This document shows positions 1 through 7,181 of a stretch of 11,338 bases of DNA, one piece after another. Both the position numbers and the translations under genes were made by a program. Source of the stretch: an uncultured Phycisphaerales bacterium (lineage in GTDB: Bacteria; Planctomycetota; Phycisphaerae; UBA1845; CAIVHJ01); assembly GCA_903905665.1 (NCBI GenBank), contig CAIVHJ010000231.1:1-11338 (forward strand). Reading direction: 5' to 3'. Every line of letters starts with the position of its first letter. Within the stretch, counting starts at the first letter, position 1. The notes beneath the pieces are model-generated. The model was not told the origin of the DNA and did no database searches. It worked only from the letters and a program-made list of their open reading frames with translations.

Positions 1-81
1 ATCAAGGCCGCCGATCAGGCGCTGTATCTGGCCAAACAATCCGGCAAGAATCGCATCCATCTGGCGAAAAGCCTGGCCTGA
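1..81 (+). CDS. C-terminal fragment of a GGDEF-domain protein (probable diguanylate cyclase)
   Basis: Only the last 26 codons are in the window, reading in frame 1 and ending at TGA 79-81. The peptide includes ADQALYLAKQSGKNRIHLA. The pattern ADxALYxAKxxGxN is the conserved final helix and strand of GGDEF domains, which make cyclic di-GMP from two GTP molecules. The catalytic GG(D/E)EF motif and any sensor domain lie upstream and cannot be judged, so activity is an inference. The domain sits at the extreme C-terminus of the protein, the usual arrangement for such signalling proteins. A 147-base gap with a plausible promoter follows, so this gene probably belongs to a different transcription unit from the glycosyltransferase downstream. 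Confidence 0.8.
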   Translation: MKAADQALYLAKQSGKNRIHLAKSLA

Positions 82-96
82 AGTTTCACCTCTCTG

Positions 97-124
97 TTTA
101 CGTTCCTTCCAGATACGATAAAAT
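97..124 (+). promoter_or_regulatory. Candidate sigma-70-type promoter upstream of the glycosyltransferase
   Basis: TTTACG at 97-102 (4 of 6 to TTGACA) and TAAAAT at 119-124 (5 of 6 to TATAAT) are separated by 16 bases. They lie about 105 bases before the glycosyltransferase start, in the only sizeable gap ahead of the 229-6422 gene run. The match is visual only. The region between the promoter and the gene shows no strong hairpin. Confidence 0.35.
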
Positions 125-228
125 CAAGGGGATCATCGGTTGTAAGTTGCCGAGCAGCGCCTGATGTGAGATCATAGACTGCAGGGAAGAGGACGGGTAC
201 ATTTTTCAAAGCATCATCTGGAGTGACG

Positions 229-981
229 ATGGAAGCCAACAAGGAACTTTTGTCGCTGACGATGTTTTTCCCCTGTTATAACGAAGAAGCCAACGTCGAG
301 CGGGTGACGCGGCAGGCGGTTGAGGTGTGTCAGTCGTTAACGACCGATTATGAAGTCATCATCGTCAACGACGGGAGCAAAGACCGCACCGGTGAAATCG
401 CCGATCGTCTGGTGCGCGAATTGCCGAACGTTCGCGCGGTTCACAATTGTCCGAATCTGGGATATGGCGGGGCGTTGCAGAGCGGTTATCGTGCGGCGAC
501 CAAACAATGGGTTTTTTACACCGATGGTGACGGGCAATTCGACATGCACGAAATTGCCAAATTGCTGATGTTGCGAGGGGAAAACATCATCGTGTCCGCC
601 TATCGCATGGACCGCAAGGATCCCCTCATTCGCAAAATCAACGCCTGGTGCTGGTGTACGCTGGTGAACGTGATGTTTGGAATGCGGGTTCGCGACGTGG
701 ACTGTGCGTTCAAGTTGTTTCCCGCCCGACTGTTCAAGCAGATTGAGATGCGATCCATGGGTGCGTTGATCGACACGGAGGTTTTGGCCAAGGCGGTTCG
801 GCTGGGTTATTCGATTCGGCAGGTGGGGGTTCATCATTATCCGCGATTGGCGGGTCAGCAGACCGGCGCCAATTTTAAGGTGATCCTTCGAGCGTTTCGA
901 GAGTTGTTCAAACTTCGTCGGCACATACTGGAGACGGTTCCGAAAACCGAACGTTCTCTATCTGGAGGATTTGGATCATGA
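229..981 (+). CDS. Family 2 glycosyltransferase, DPM1-like (polyprenyl-phosphate sugar transferase type)
   Basis: This 250-residue protein has the GT-A fold signature of family 2 glycosyltransferases: FFPCYNEE (13-20), VNDGSKD (46-52), NLGYGGALQSGY (76-87), the metal/nucleotide-sugar DGDGQFD motif (99-105), and DVDCAFKLF (156-164). HHYPRLAGQQTG (202-213) matches the conserved late His/Arg-Gly region of dolichol/polyprenyl-phosphate mannosyltransferases. By family knowledge it would transfer a hexose from a nucleotide sugar to a polyprenyl phosphate at the inner membrane face; the sugar cannot be read from sequence. There is no C-terminal pair of membrane helices, so it is the short DPM1-like form rather than the GtrB type. 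I chose ATG 229 because GGAG at 220-223 sits 5 bases ahead; GTG 223 would add two residues but overlap that site. Its stop overlaps the next start (ATGA), implying translational coupling with the LysM gene. Confidence 0.88.
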   Translation: MEANKELLSLTMFFPCYNEEANVERVTRQAVEVCQSLTTDYEVIIVNDGSKDRTGEIADRLVRELPNVRAVHNCPNLGYGGALQSGYRAATKQWVFYTDGDGQFDMHEIAKLLMLRGENIIVSAYRMDRKDPLIRKINAWCWCTLVNVMFGMRVRDVDCAFKLFPARLFKQIEMRSMGALIDTEVLAKAVRLGYSIRQVGVHHYPRLAGQQTGANFKVILRAFRELFKLRRHILETVPKTERSLSGGFGS

Positions 982-1418
982 AACGGTATGGAATTTTATG
1001 TGTGATCGTCGGGATGTGGTGGGGATGCAATCAACCGCAGCCATCGGTTCAGACGACCGCGCCTTCCCCGGCGTCCGGTGCGGCAGGGGGCGCTGCTCCC
1101 GCGCCGCAGCAGAAGATGAACCTTCCGGAAGATCGCAACAAGGTTCCTCTCGATTCGAACGTGACGGACGTTCCGTCCGCAGAACCCTCTTCGAAGGCGA
1201 AGTCGGTTTCGACTCCCGCACCGCCGTCATCCAAGCCGGCTCAGGCGTCCTCCGAAGGCGGACGGGTCCACGTGGTGCAAAAAGGCGAGACGCTGTACTC
1301 AATCGCCAAGCAATACTACGGGGACGGGAAACAGTGGACGAAGATTCAGGAAGCCAACAAAGAGCGAATCTCCGACCCCAACAAGGTTCCGGCGGGGACG
1401 AAGCTGATCATTCCCTGA
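978..1418 (+). CDS. LysM-domain protein, probable lipoprotein
   Basis: This 146-residue protein has three parts. The first is a short hydrophobic signal with a cysteine at position 17 (GMWWGC). The second is a Pro/Ala/Ser-rich linker (about 18-95), typical of an extended periplasmic spacer. The third is one LysM domain at 96-146 (VHVVQKGETLYSIAKQYYGD ... IQEANKERI ... VPAGTKLIIP). LysM domains bind N-acetylglucosamine-containing glycans such as peptidoglycan, so the protein probably tethers an envelope membrane to the cell wall. The lipobox is non-standard, with Trp at -2 and -3 instead of small or aliphatic residues, so lipidation is probable but not certain. The ATG at 978 overlaps the glycosyltransferase stop, and GGAGG at 964-968 lies 9 bases upstream. 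No catalytic domain is visible, so it is a binding or scaffold protein rather than a hydrolase. Confidence 0.85.
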   Translation: MKRYGILCVIVGMWWGCNQPQPSVQTTAPSPASGAAGGAAPAPQQKMNLPEDRNKVPLDSNVTDVPSAEPSSKAKSVSTPAPPSSKPAQASSEGGRVHVVQKGETLYSIAKQYYGDGKQWTKIQEANKERISDPNKVPAGTKLIIP

Positions 1419-1473
1419 AAACCAGAGAATGACTGCCGGTTGAGATTTTTATCGCGGATCGTGAGCCGGTTTC

Positions 1474-3591
1474 ATGTCGATGCCGACCCCGGTGATTCGG
1501 AGGGGAGATTTCGCGGACGTGGGATTGGAACTCGACACCTCGGTGCGCTATTTGCCCGGCGTGGGACCTTCCCGGTTTGCCCATCTTTCACAGGCCGGCA
1601 TTCAAAGTGTTTTGGATTTGCTGTTGATCAGCCCCTCGCGGTATGAATTGCAGCCGGCGATGACTCCCATCGAGCAGTGGCGCGAGGGGGAGGTCGTATG
1701 CCTTGTCGGCGAAATCACGCAAGTACGACTGAGTTCCGGCAGCCGAGTCTCCCGTGTGGTCGCCAAGGTGCGCGACGGAACGGGAACATGTCGTTTGACG
1801 TGGTTCAACATGCCGCAATTGCGGCATCGGCTTCGCGCGGGGATGGGGATTTGTGCCACGGGCAGGGTTCAGTGGTACGACACGGGTTTGCAGTTGACCC
1901 ACCCCAAATTCCGCGTAGTGGACGATGCTGAAGCCATCACGGGGCCTTCGCAAGACGAGTGGAGGCCTGTGTATGCTGCCCAGGGTCCGATTCAATCATT
2001 TATCCTGACGCGCATCATTTCCTCCGCATTGGACCGAATGGACGGGGTCGTGGATTATCTTCCAGACCAGGTACGTAAATCGCATTCGTTGATAGTCTGG
2101 TCGCAGGCGGTGGATCGTTTACATCGTCCGGGGACATTGGAGGAGGCGGAAGCAGCGAGGCGGAGACTGGCTTATGACGAATTACTGGTTTCGCAGATTG
2201 AGTTAAATCGCGCGAAAACGATTCGCGCTCGAGATCATGACGCTCCGGTTTTTCACGCGACGCCGGAAATCGATCTTCGGATTCGCCGGCGATTTCCATT
2301 TACGCTGACGGAGGCGCAGGATCGTGCGGTTCGTGAAATCGGCATCGATTTGGGACGTCATCAGCCGATGTATCGGTTGTTGCAGGGGGACGTAGGTTCC
2401 GGGAAGACGGTGGTGGCGGTGTATGCGGCGCTCACGGCGATTGCTCATCGTCATCAGGTAGTCTTGTTGGCGCCGACGGAAATTTTGGCGCAACAGCATT
2501 ATGACAAGATCAGCCGCTATCTTTCGGGAAGCCGGGTGACCGTGGCGTTAGCGAGCGGTTCACAGTCCAATCGACAACGGCGGGAGTTTCGGGCCGGTTT
2601 GGCAGAGGGGAGAAACCATTTTGTCGTCGGGACACACGCCTTGCTGGAGGAGGACGTTCGCTTTCACCAACTGGGGCTGGTGATCATCGACGAGCAGCAT
2701 CGTTTCGGCGTTCATCAGCGGGAGGCGTTGAAATCCAAGGGGCGCTCGCCACACTATCTGGTGCTGAGCGCCACGCCGATTCCTCGCACGCAGGCGTTGG
2801 TGTGGCTGGGTGAGGTGGATATTTCGACGCTGGATGCGATGCCGGCGGGTCGGGGAAGCGTCACCACGCGACTGGTTACCGGTTCGACGGTGTCTGAAGC
2901 ATGGACCGTGATTCGCCGCGAACTCGATCGGGGTCATCGGGCGTACGTGGTGTATCCGATTATTGACGAATCCGAGAATCTGCCGCTCAAGGCCGTCAAA
3001 AGCGAATACGAGAATCTGGTCCGAGGCGAGTTGAGCGGTTATCGTTGTGGATTGCTTCATGGTCGTTTGCGAGGGGATGAGAAGATCGCCGTGCTGGAAT
3101 CGTTCCGTGCCGGTCGAATCCAGGCGTTGATTTGCACGACCGTGGTGGAAGTGGGTATGGACGTGCCCGAAGCCACAGTGATGGCGGTTTTTCATGCGGA
3201 GCGGTATGGTTTGGCGCAATTGCATCAGTTGCGAGGACGAATCGGTCGGGGCAGCGCCGATGCCTGGTTTTTGATGATTACGGATGCCGTGTCCGATTCG
3301 GCGTTGCGGCGGCTGCGGGTTTTGGAAACCACACGGGACGGTTTCAAAATAGCCGAAGCGGATCTCGAATCTCGGGGCCCCGGTGAGTTGCTGGGAACAC
3401 GTCAGCACGGGTTGCTGGGTTATCGCTTTGCGAATTTGATCGCGGATCGGGATTTGCTGGAAATGGCGAGGCACGATGCCCGTCGGTTGATGGATCGGGA
3501 CGTGGTGTTGAGCGATTTGCAGAGGGTGTTGTTGATGGCCATCCGACGGAGTCTGGGCGTGGGACATGCGGAATTGTTTTACATAGCCTGA
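1474..3591 (+). CDS. recG: ATP-dependent DNA helicase RecG
   Basis: RecG remodels stalled replication forks and branch-migrates recombination intermediates. The 705-residue length matches the family (about 680-700). It begins with a helix-hairpin-helix-like LPGVGPSR (27-34), followed by an OB-fold wedge domain (about 70-150). The superfamily 2 helicase motifs follow: Walker A GDVGSGKT (305-312), APTEILAQQ (about 343-351), DEQH (406-409), SATPIPRT (432-439), VVEVGMDVPEAT (567-578) and QLHQLRGRIGRG (592-603). The C-terminal RecG hallmark is FKIAEADLESRGPGELLGTRQ (about 644-664). All catalytic residues are intact. ATG 1474 is the first possible start because an in-frame TGA lies at 1462-1464, but no good ribosome binding site is visible; ATG 1480 is an alternative. 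The gene follows the LysM gene by 55 bases and precedes birA by 32 bases. Confidence 0.97.
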   Translation: MSMPTPVIRRGDFADVGLELDTSVRYLPGVGPSRFAHLSQAGIQSVLDLLLISPSRYELQPAMTPIEQWREGEVVCLVGEITQVRLSSGSRVSRVVAKVRDGTGTCRLTWFNMPQLRHRLRAGMGICATGRVQWYDTGLQLTHPKFRVVDDAEAITGPSQDEWRPVYAAQGPIQSFILTRIISSALDRMDGVVDYLPDQVRKSHSLIVWSQAVDRLHRPGTLEEAEAARRRLAYDELLVSQIELNRAKTIRARDHDAPVFHATPEIDLRIRRRFPFTLTEAQDRAVREIGIDLGRHQPMYRLLQGDVGSGKTVVAVYAALTAIAHRHQVVLLAPTEILAQQHYDKISRYLSGSRVTVALASGSQSNRQRREFRAGLAEGRNHFVVGTHALLEEDVRFHQLGLVIIDEQHRFGVHQREALKSKGRSPHYLVLSATPIPRTQALVWLGEVDISTLDAMPAGRGSVTTRLVTGSTVSEAWTVIRRELDRGHRAYVVYPIIDESENLPLKAVKSEYENLVRGELSGYRCGLLHGRLRGDEKIAVLESFRAGRIQALICTTVVEVGMDVPEATVMAVFHAERYGLAQLHQLRGRIGRGSADAWFLMITDAVSDSALRRLRVLETTRDGFKIAEADLESRGPGELLGTRQHGLLGYRFANLIADRDLLEMARHDARRLMDRDVVLSDLQRVLLMAIRRSLGVGHAELFYIA

Positions 3592-3623
3592 GGAAGTCTG
3601 GGCCATTGAAGGATGAATGATTC

Positions 3624-4433
3624 GTGTTAGCGGGTGAACCATTGACGGAAGCGGTCTTGCGGGATCGGCTCGACGTGAAGGTGATCGGTCGGCGGATCGA
3701 GGTGCATGACGAGGTTACGAGCACGAACGTGATCGCCAAGGAACGGGCAGGCGATCCTGACTTTCACGGGATGGTGATTTTCGCCGAGCGACAGAGTCGA
3801 GGTCGGGGGCGCCTGAACCGGGTTTGGCATTCGCCTCGCGGGGCGAGCGTTTTGTGCAGCACGCTTTTGTACCTTGATCCGTCGGGGACGGTGGCGCGGA
3901 CGATCTGGTTGTGGAGCGTCTTGGCGGCGCACGAGGCGATTCGTGATGCTGCCGACATTGTCACACAGATCAAATGGCCGAATGATCTGATGGCGCGCGG
4001 AAAGAAACTCTGCGGGATTCTCATCGAGTCGATTCCTCTCGAAGGCGAATTGCGGGCTTATGTGATCGGGATCGGGATCAATTGCCTCCAGCACGCGGGG
4101 CATTTTCCCCCAGACCTTCGGTCTGTCGCCACGTCGCTCGATCTGGAATCCGCGACGGCGGTGGATCGGGTGCGTGTGGCGAAGGAGCTGCTTACGAGTC
4201 TGGACGTCTGGTACGATCGGGCAAATCGACTGGAACCCGACGAAATCAAGGCCCGCTGGACGAACGAAGCGATTCCGCTGGGTCGATATATTCGGGTGGT
4301 TTCAGACGGGCATCAGTTCAGCGGAAGCCTCGTGGACCTGGATCCGGATTGCGGGATCGTGCTTCAGCTCGACGAGGGTGGTCGGCGGTTGTTTAGTCCC
4401 TATACGACCACCATCGAGAGCATGGAGGCCTGA
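3624..4433 (+). CDS. birA: Biotin--[acetyl-CoA-carboxylase] ligase, monofunctional
   Basis: The enzyme activates biotin to biotinyl-5'-AMP and transfers it to a lysine of biotin carboxyl carrier proteins, supporting fatty acid synthesis. In this 269-residue protein the visible motifs are TSTN (32-35), the biotin/adenylate loop SRGRGRLNRVWHSPRG (58-73), KWPNDL (117-122) with the catalytic lysine, GILIES (131-136) and GIGIN (149-153). A C-terminal SH3-like domain follows at about 218-262 (LGRYIRVV...FSGSLVDLD...). Only about 25 residues precede the catalytic core, so the winged-helix DNA-binding domain of E. coli BirA is absent. It is therefore a class I, non-repressor ligase. GTG 3624 is chosen because an in-frame TGA sits at 3618-3620 and GAAGGA at 3608-3613 is about 10 bases upstream; TTG 3642 is less likely. 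Confidence 0.94.
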   Translation: MLAGEPLTEAVLRDRLDVKVIGRRIEVHDEVTSTNVIAKERAGDPDFHGMVIFAERQSRGRGRLNRVWHSPRGASVLCSTLLYLDPSGTVARTIWLWSVLAAHEAIRDAADIVTQIKWPNDLMARGKKLCGILIESIPLEGELRAYVIGIGINCLQHAGHFPPDLRSVATSLDLESATAVDRVRVAKELLTSLDVWYDRANRLEPDEIKARWTNEAIPLGRYIRVVSDGHQFSGSLVDLDPDCGIVLQLDEGGRRLFSPYTTTIESMEA

Positions 4434-4454
4434 ATCGCCTTTGGACTGAATCTC

Positions 4455-6422
4455 ATGTTTTTAATGCGTCGAACAATTCAGTGGAGTGTTCCCGGATTCG
4501 TCGGGTTGGCCCTGGCGGGATACGCCTGGGCTGTCGCAACCCGCTGGGAATCGGTGCTGCTGCCGTGTCCCGTGCCGATGATCCGGATATTTTTGGCGAT
4601 GATGGGTTTGCTCCTGGTGGGGATTTGGCTGCCGCATCGTTTCGCCGCACATTTTGTCGAGTTGGCGAAGCGTCTTCCCGTTCCCTATCAGCCCCGGCGT
4701 GCCGGGGTGCCGACTGCATCGAATGTTTCGCGTGCTCAGGCTGCGAGCGAAGCGAAAGAGGACCCTTTTAGCCCATCGCAAGTGGATGCTCATTTACGGG
4801 TAATCGCCGCCGGAGGATTCGTGGTGGGTGGATTGGCGATTCTCGTGGGTTCGTTTGTTTTATTCGAGCCGCTGGTTCGGATTTATCATCTGGCGATTGA
4901 ACGTTTTCACTGGACCGTGGGGACATCCTACGTTCTGGACCTTTTGGTCCTTTCAACTGACATTGGAATTCCACTGATTCTGATCGGGATCGGCCTGAAC
5001 AGCCTTCAGAGAATCGAATTGCTCCATCGAGAATACATTGGGACGGTGCTTGGTCGCTTGACGTTGGGCGCGGGGCTGGGATTGTGGATCGGATTTCACG
5101 TATCCTTTTCTGCAGGGAACTGGCTGGGAGCGGTTGTGTCGTTGATTTTTCTGGGTTGTGGGACAATGCTGGTTCAATCCAGCAGTATCGAAGTGGAATC
5201 GTCACGACAGGCGCCGGTCGGAATGAACGGGCCGGCTTTGCCGTCGCAGTCCCGCTGGGTTCCCATGTGTGTCCTCGTTGTCATGGGGGCGCTGTGGATC
5301 GTCTATCTGAGTGCGAATGTGACGTGGAAAACTGCGTCGCAGATTTGGAATTTCTGTCCGATGCAAATTGGGGCGGTCGGAGTGGGTATCAGCGTGGGTG
5401 TTCGGGTTTTGCGCCGGGTTCAACCGGTAAGAGACCAAAGCAAAAGACCCACTCGTTTTTCGACGCCGGATGCTATTCTCTCAACGAATTATCCGGCGGC
5501 GCTGTGCGGGTTGATGTCTTTGTGGGTGGCGTGTGAAATTGGTTTGGGGCCCGATCGGTTTTTCTTACTCTCGTCCGATAGGGAGGGGAGCAGTTCGTTC
5601 CTGGGGATATGGTGCTGGAAAATGTTTACTGCGACAGGATTGGGGATTGTGGGCGGAGTCAGTTTGGTGTCACTGGCTCAGAGGAGCACTCGACCGGTCA
5701 GCGGCATTCTTTCCGCCATGCTTTGTGCCGGGATCGGAACATTTCTGGGTGGGATTTTTCTGATGATGGTCGAGCAGCGGATGACGCCCTATTATGCATT
5801 ACTCGTCATCGTGTTGGTTTGTTTGGGCGCCGGGGTGTTGTGGAGTATGTATGAACCTGATTTTCATCGGAAACAACGCATGGGATTTTTGACGGCGTTT
5901 GGTTTTCTGTTGGGCATTGAATTGATTTTGATGCCTTCCCGTGCGCCGGCGTGGTCGGAACAACAGCACGAATTTGTAGAACAAGCGGGTCTGCGAATGG
6001 TATCGATCGGCAGCACCATGGAAGCGCACCGCGATCTCGGATTGGATTCGGGTGCCCTGTGCTGGAAATCTTTACGGAAGGATTCCGATGGGCCCAGCTT
6101 GATTCACACGCTGATCGGGAGGATTCGGAGGGTTTGGTTGCAGCGGGAATCTATGGCTGCGATCATGCTCGTTCGACCGGAGCAGCCCGTAAAATTGGAA
6201 TCGCTTTCATTTCCAGAAACCATCTGGCCGTGGATCCGCGATGAATTGCGGACCGATGGAAATTTGTTAATCCTGCCGTTTGAAATTCCACGCGATCAGA
6301 TTGCGATTGAACAATATCGCGATCTGTTGCAACGGTACTTTGCCGAAGTGAACGTTCGTACGATTCAGGACGAAGCTACTCTGCCGGATCATCCCGTCAT
6401 GGTGCTGATTGCGAAGCGATGA
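4455..6422 (+). CDS. Large polytopic membrane protein of unknown function with soluble C-terminal tail
   Basis: I do not recognise this 655-residue protein with confidence. By eye it has about 13 hydrophobic segments, near residues 11-29, 42-61, 117-138, 158-181, 200-220, 221-240, 268-288, 302-322, 345-365, 383-407, 415-438, 446-464 and 475-494. A hydrophilic loop (62-115) separates the first pair from the rest. The last 160 residues are soluble. They end with a pattern (WPWIRDELRTDGNLLILPFE, then YRDLLQRYF and HPVMVLIAKR) that resembles the last strands and helices of Rossmann-type methyltransferase or spermidine-synthase-like folds, as in membrane-fused spermidine synthase-like proteins. 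No glycine-rich SAM-binding motif is visible, so this is only a weak structural suggestion. ATG 4455 follows the birA stop by 21 bases with no clear ribosome binding site; ATG 4464 is possible. It closes the first gene run. Confidence 0.75.
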   Translation: MFLMRRTIQWSVPGFVGLALAGYAWAVATRWESVLLPCPVPMIRIFLAMMGLLLVGIWLPHRFAAHFVELAKRLPVPYQPRRAGVPTASNVSRAQAASEAKEDPFSPSQVDAHLRVIAAGGFVVGGLAILVGSFVLFEPLVRIYHLAIERFHWTVGTSYVLDLLVLSTDIGIPLILIGIGLNSLQRIELLHREYIGTVLGRLTLGAGLGLWIGFHVSFSAGNWLGAVVSLIFLGCGTMLVQSSSIEVESSRQAPVGMNGPALPSQSRWVPMCVLVVMGALWIVYLSANVTWKTASQIWNFCPMQIGAVGVGISVGVRVLRRVQPVRDQSKRPTRFSTPDAILSTNYPAALCGLMSLWVACEIGLGPDRFFLLSSDREGSSSFLGIWCWKMFTATGLGIVGGVSLVSLAQRSTRPVSGILSAMLCAGIGTFLGGIFLMMVEQRMTPYYALLVIVLVCLGAGVLWSMYEPDFHRKQRMGFLTAFGFLLGIELILMPSRAPAWSEQQHEFVEQAGLRMVSIGSTMEAHRDLGLDSGALCWKSLRKDSDGPSLIHTLIGRIRRVWLQRESMAAIMLVRPEQPVKLESLSFPETIWPWIRDELRTDGNLLILPFEIPRDQIAIEQYRDLLQRYFAEVNVRTIQDEATLPDHPVMVLIAKR

Positions 6423-6640
6423 TTCTTGGATTGTCTGCTGGAGCACGGTCCGATAGTGTGAGGCGTGCTGAAAAGGGCCCAGCAAAAGCACATCGCATTC
6501 AGGGTCCGATATCTTAGCTGGGTAGAGGAATTGTCCGCTTAAAGTCTTTTGATCGCTCCTTCCGGTCGAAACATATCGTAGATTCTTAATAAATACGAGA
6601 GAATGCGCTCTCCTTTCCTCGCGATTGCGGAGACATAACT
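6423..6640 (+). promoter_or_regulatory. Boundary region and leader of the pilin operon
   Basis: These 218 non-coding bases separate the membrane protein from the pilin genes and must hold the operon promoter if the operon is independently transcribed. AGCACG 6442-6447 pairs with CGTGCT 6464-6469 (6 bp, 16-base loop). TGCTG 6466-6470 can alternatively pair with CAGCA 6480-6484. GGTCCGATA occurs twice, at 6447-6455 and 6503-6511. TTGATC (6549-6554) with TATCGT (6574-6579), or the AT-rich TTAATAAATA (6586-6595), are weak promoter candidates. GAGAG 6597-6601 pairs with CTCTC 6608-6612 just before the ribosome binding site. No convincing U-tailed terminator and no GG-N10-GC sigma-54 element were seen. 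Confidence 0.35.
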
Positions 6641-7087
6641 ATGAACAAACAGTGCCCCAAAGGTTTTACGTTGATTGAGTTGTTGATTGTGGTCGTCATT
6701 CTGGGGATCATCGCCGCCATCGTCATCCCGCAGTTTTCGGATGCGGCGACGACGGCCAAAGCAAATACGCTGAAGTCGAATCTCTCGTTGATTCGAAGCC
6801 AGCTGCAACTCTTCAAACTCGACCACAATGATACGTTTCCCACCCTCGACCAGCTTACTTCGACGACTCTCAGCCCGAATTTTGCGGGAACCTATCTGGC
6901 GGGTAATTTTCCGGAGAATCCCTTCAACAACAAGGCGGCCGTCGAAAATCTGTGGCTGGACGGAACGACGGCGGGTGATGCCACGGAGGGAATCGGATGG
7001 TCTTATTGTCCAACGGACAAGTCCGACGGGTCGATTAAAGCCGGAACGTTCAAGGCGGATGACACCTCCGAACATGCGGGCTGGTGA
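6641..7087 (+). CDS. GspG-like major pseudopilin / type IV pilin-like protein
   Basis: This 148-residue prepilin has a classic N-terminus. An 8-residue basic leader ends in Gly8; Phe9-Thr-Leu-Ile-Glu follows, with Glu at +5, and then a hydrophobic assembly helix to about residue 32. By family knowledge a prepilin peptidase cleaves after Gly8 and N-methylates Phe9. The subunits then polymerise in the inner membrane into a pseudopilus or pilus. The globular part (HNDTFPTLDQLT, GTYLAGNFPENPFNN, GWSYCPTDKSDGSIKAG) follows the GspG layout, in which a short helix is followed by a proline-rich loop and a C-terminal hairpin. The calcium-site signature of classical GspG is not obvious. GGAG at 6629-6632 lies 8 bases from the ATG. 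As the first gene, with the best ribosome binding site, it is the probable major subunit. PilA-like function is an alternative. Confidence 0.88.
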   Translation: MNKQCPKGFTLIELLIVVVILGIIAAIVIPQFSDAATTAKANTLKSNLSLIRSQLQLFKLDHNDTFPTLDQLTSTTLSPNFAGTYLAGNFPENPFNNKAAVENLWLDGTTAGDATEGIGWSYCPTDKSDGSIKAGTFKADDTSEHAGW

Positions 7088-7125
7088 ATGCGGCGTCATC
7101 GGATTTTGAAGATCCATCGAAAAAG

Positions 7126-7163
7126 GGCACGAAGGTCTGCGTGAGTGATCGGATCGTCGTGCC
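7126..7163 (+). promoter_or_regulatory. Intercistronic stem-loop after the major pilin gene
   Basis: GGCACGA at 7126-7132 and TCGTGCC at 7157-7163 form a perfect 7-bp stem, extendable by a G-U pair (7125/7164), around a 24-base loop. A U-rich but G-interrupted stretch (TGTTGTGTTGATT) follows. It lies 38 bases after the major pilin stop and 18 bases before the next start. Such elements often stabilise the upstream message or partly terminate transcription, so that the major pilin is made in excess over minor pilins. That role is inferred here. Confidence 0.4.
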
Positions 7164-7181
7164 TGTTGTGTTGATTGAACT

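Noticed and set aside
337..924. A 195-codon minus-strand frame opposite the glycosyltransferase
   Set aside because: The + strand carries intact GT2 catalytic motifs; the antisense product has no motif.
971..1432. A 153-codon + strand frame overlapping the LysM gene
   Set aside because: It is out of frame with the LysM domain, which ends with a correct family pattern; this frame is Arg/Gly-rich with no motif.
3592..3623. A separate start for birA at ATG 3613 or 3617
   Set aside because: Both frames hit stops within a few codons, so GTG 3624 is the first usable start.
2560..3642. A 360-codon open frame on the minus strand opposite recG
   Set aside because: It lies fully antisense to an unambiguous recG. 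The His/Gln/Arg-rich composition and lack of any motif mark it as a mirror of G-rich codons on the + strand.
6466..6484. TGCTG/CAGCA hairpin considered as a terminator of the upstream gene run
   Set aside because: The stem has only 5 bp and is followed by AAAAG rather than a U tract on the + strand.
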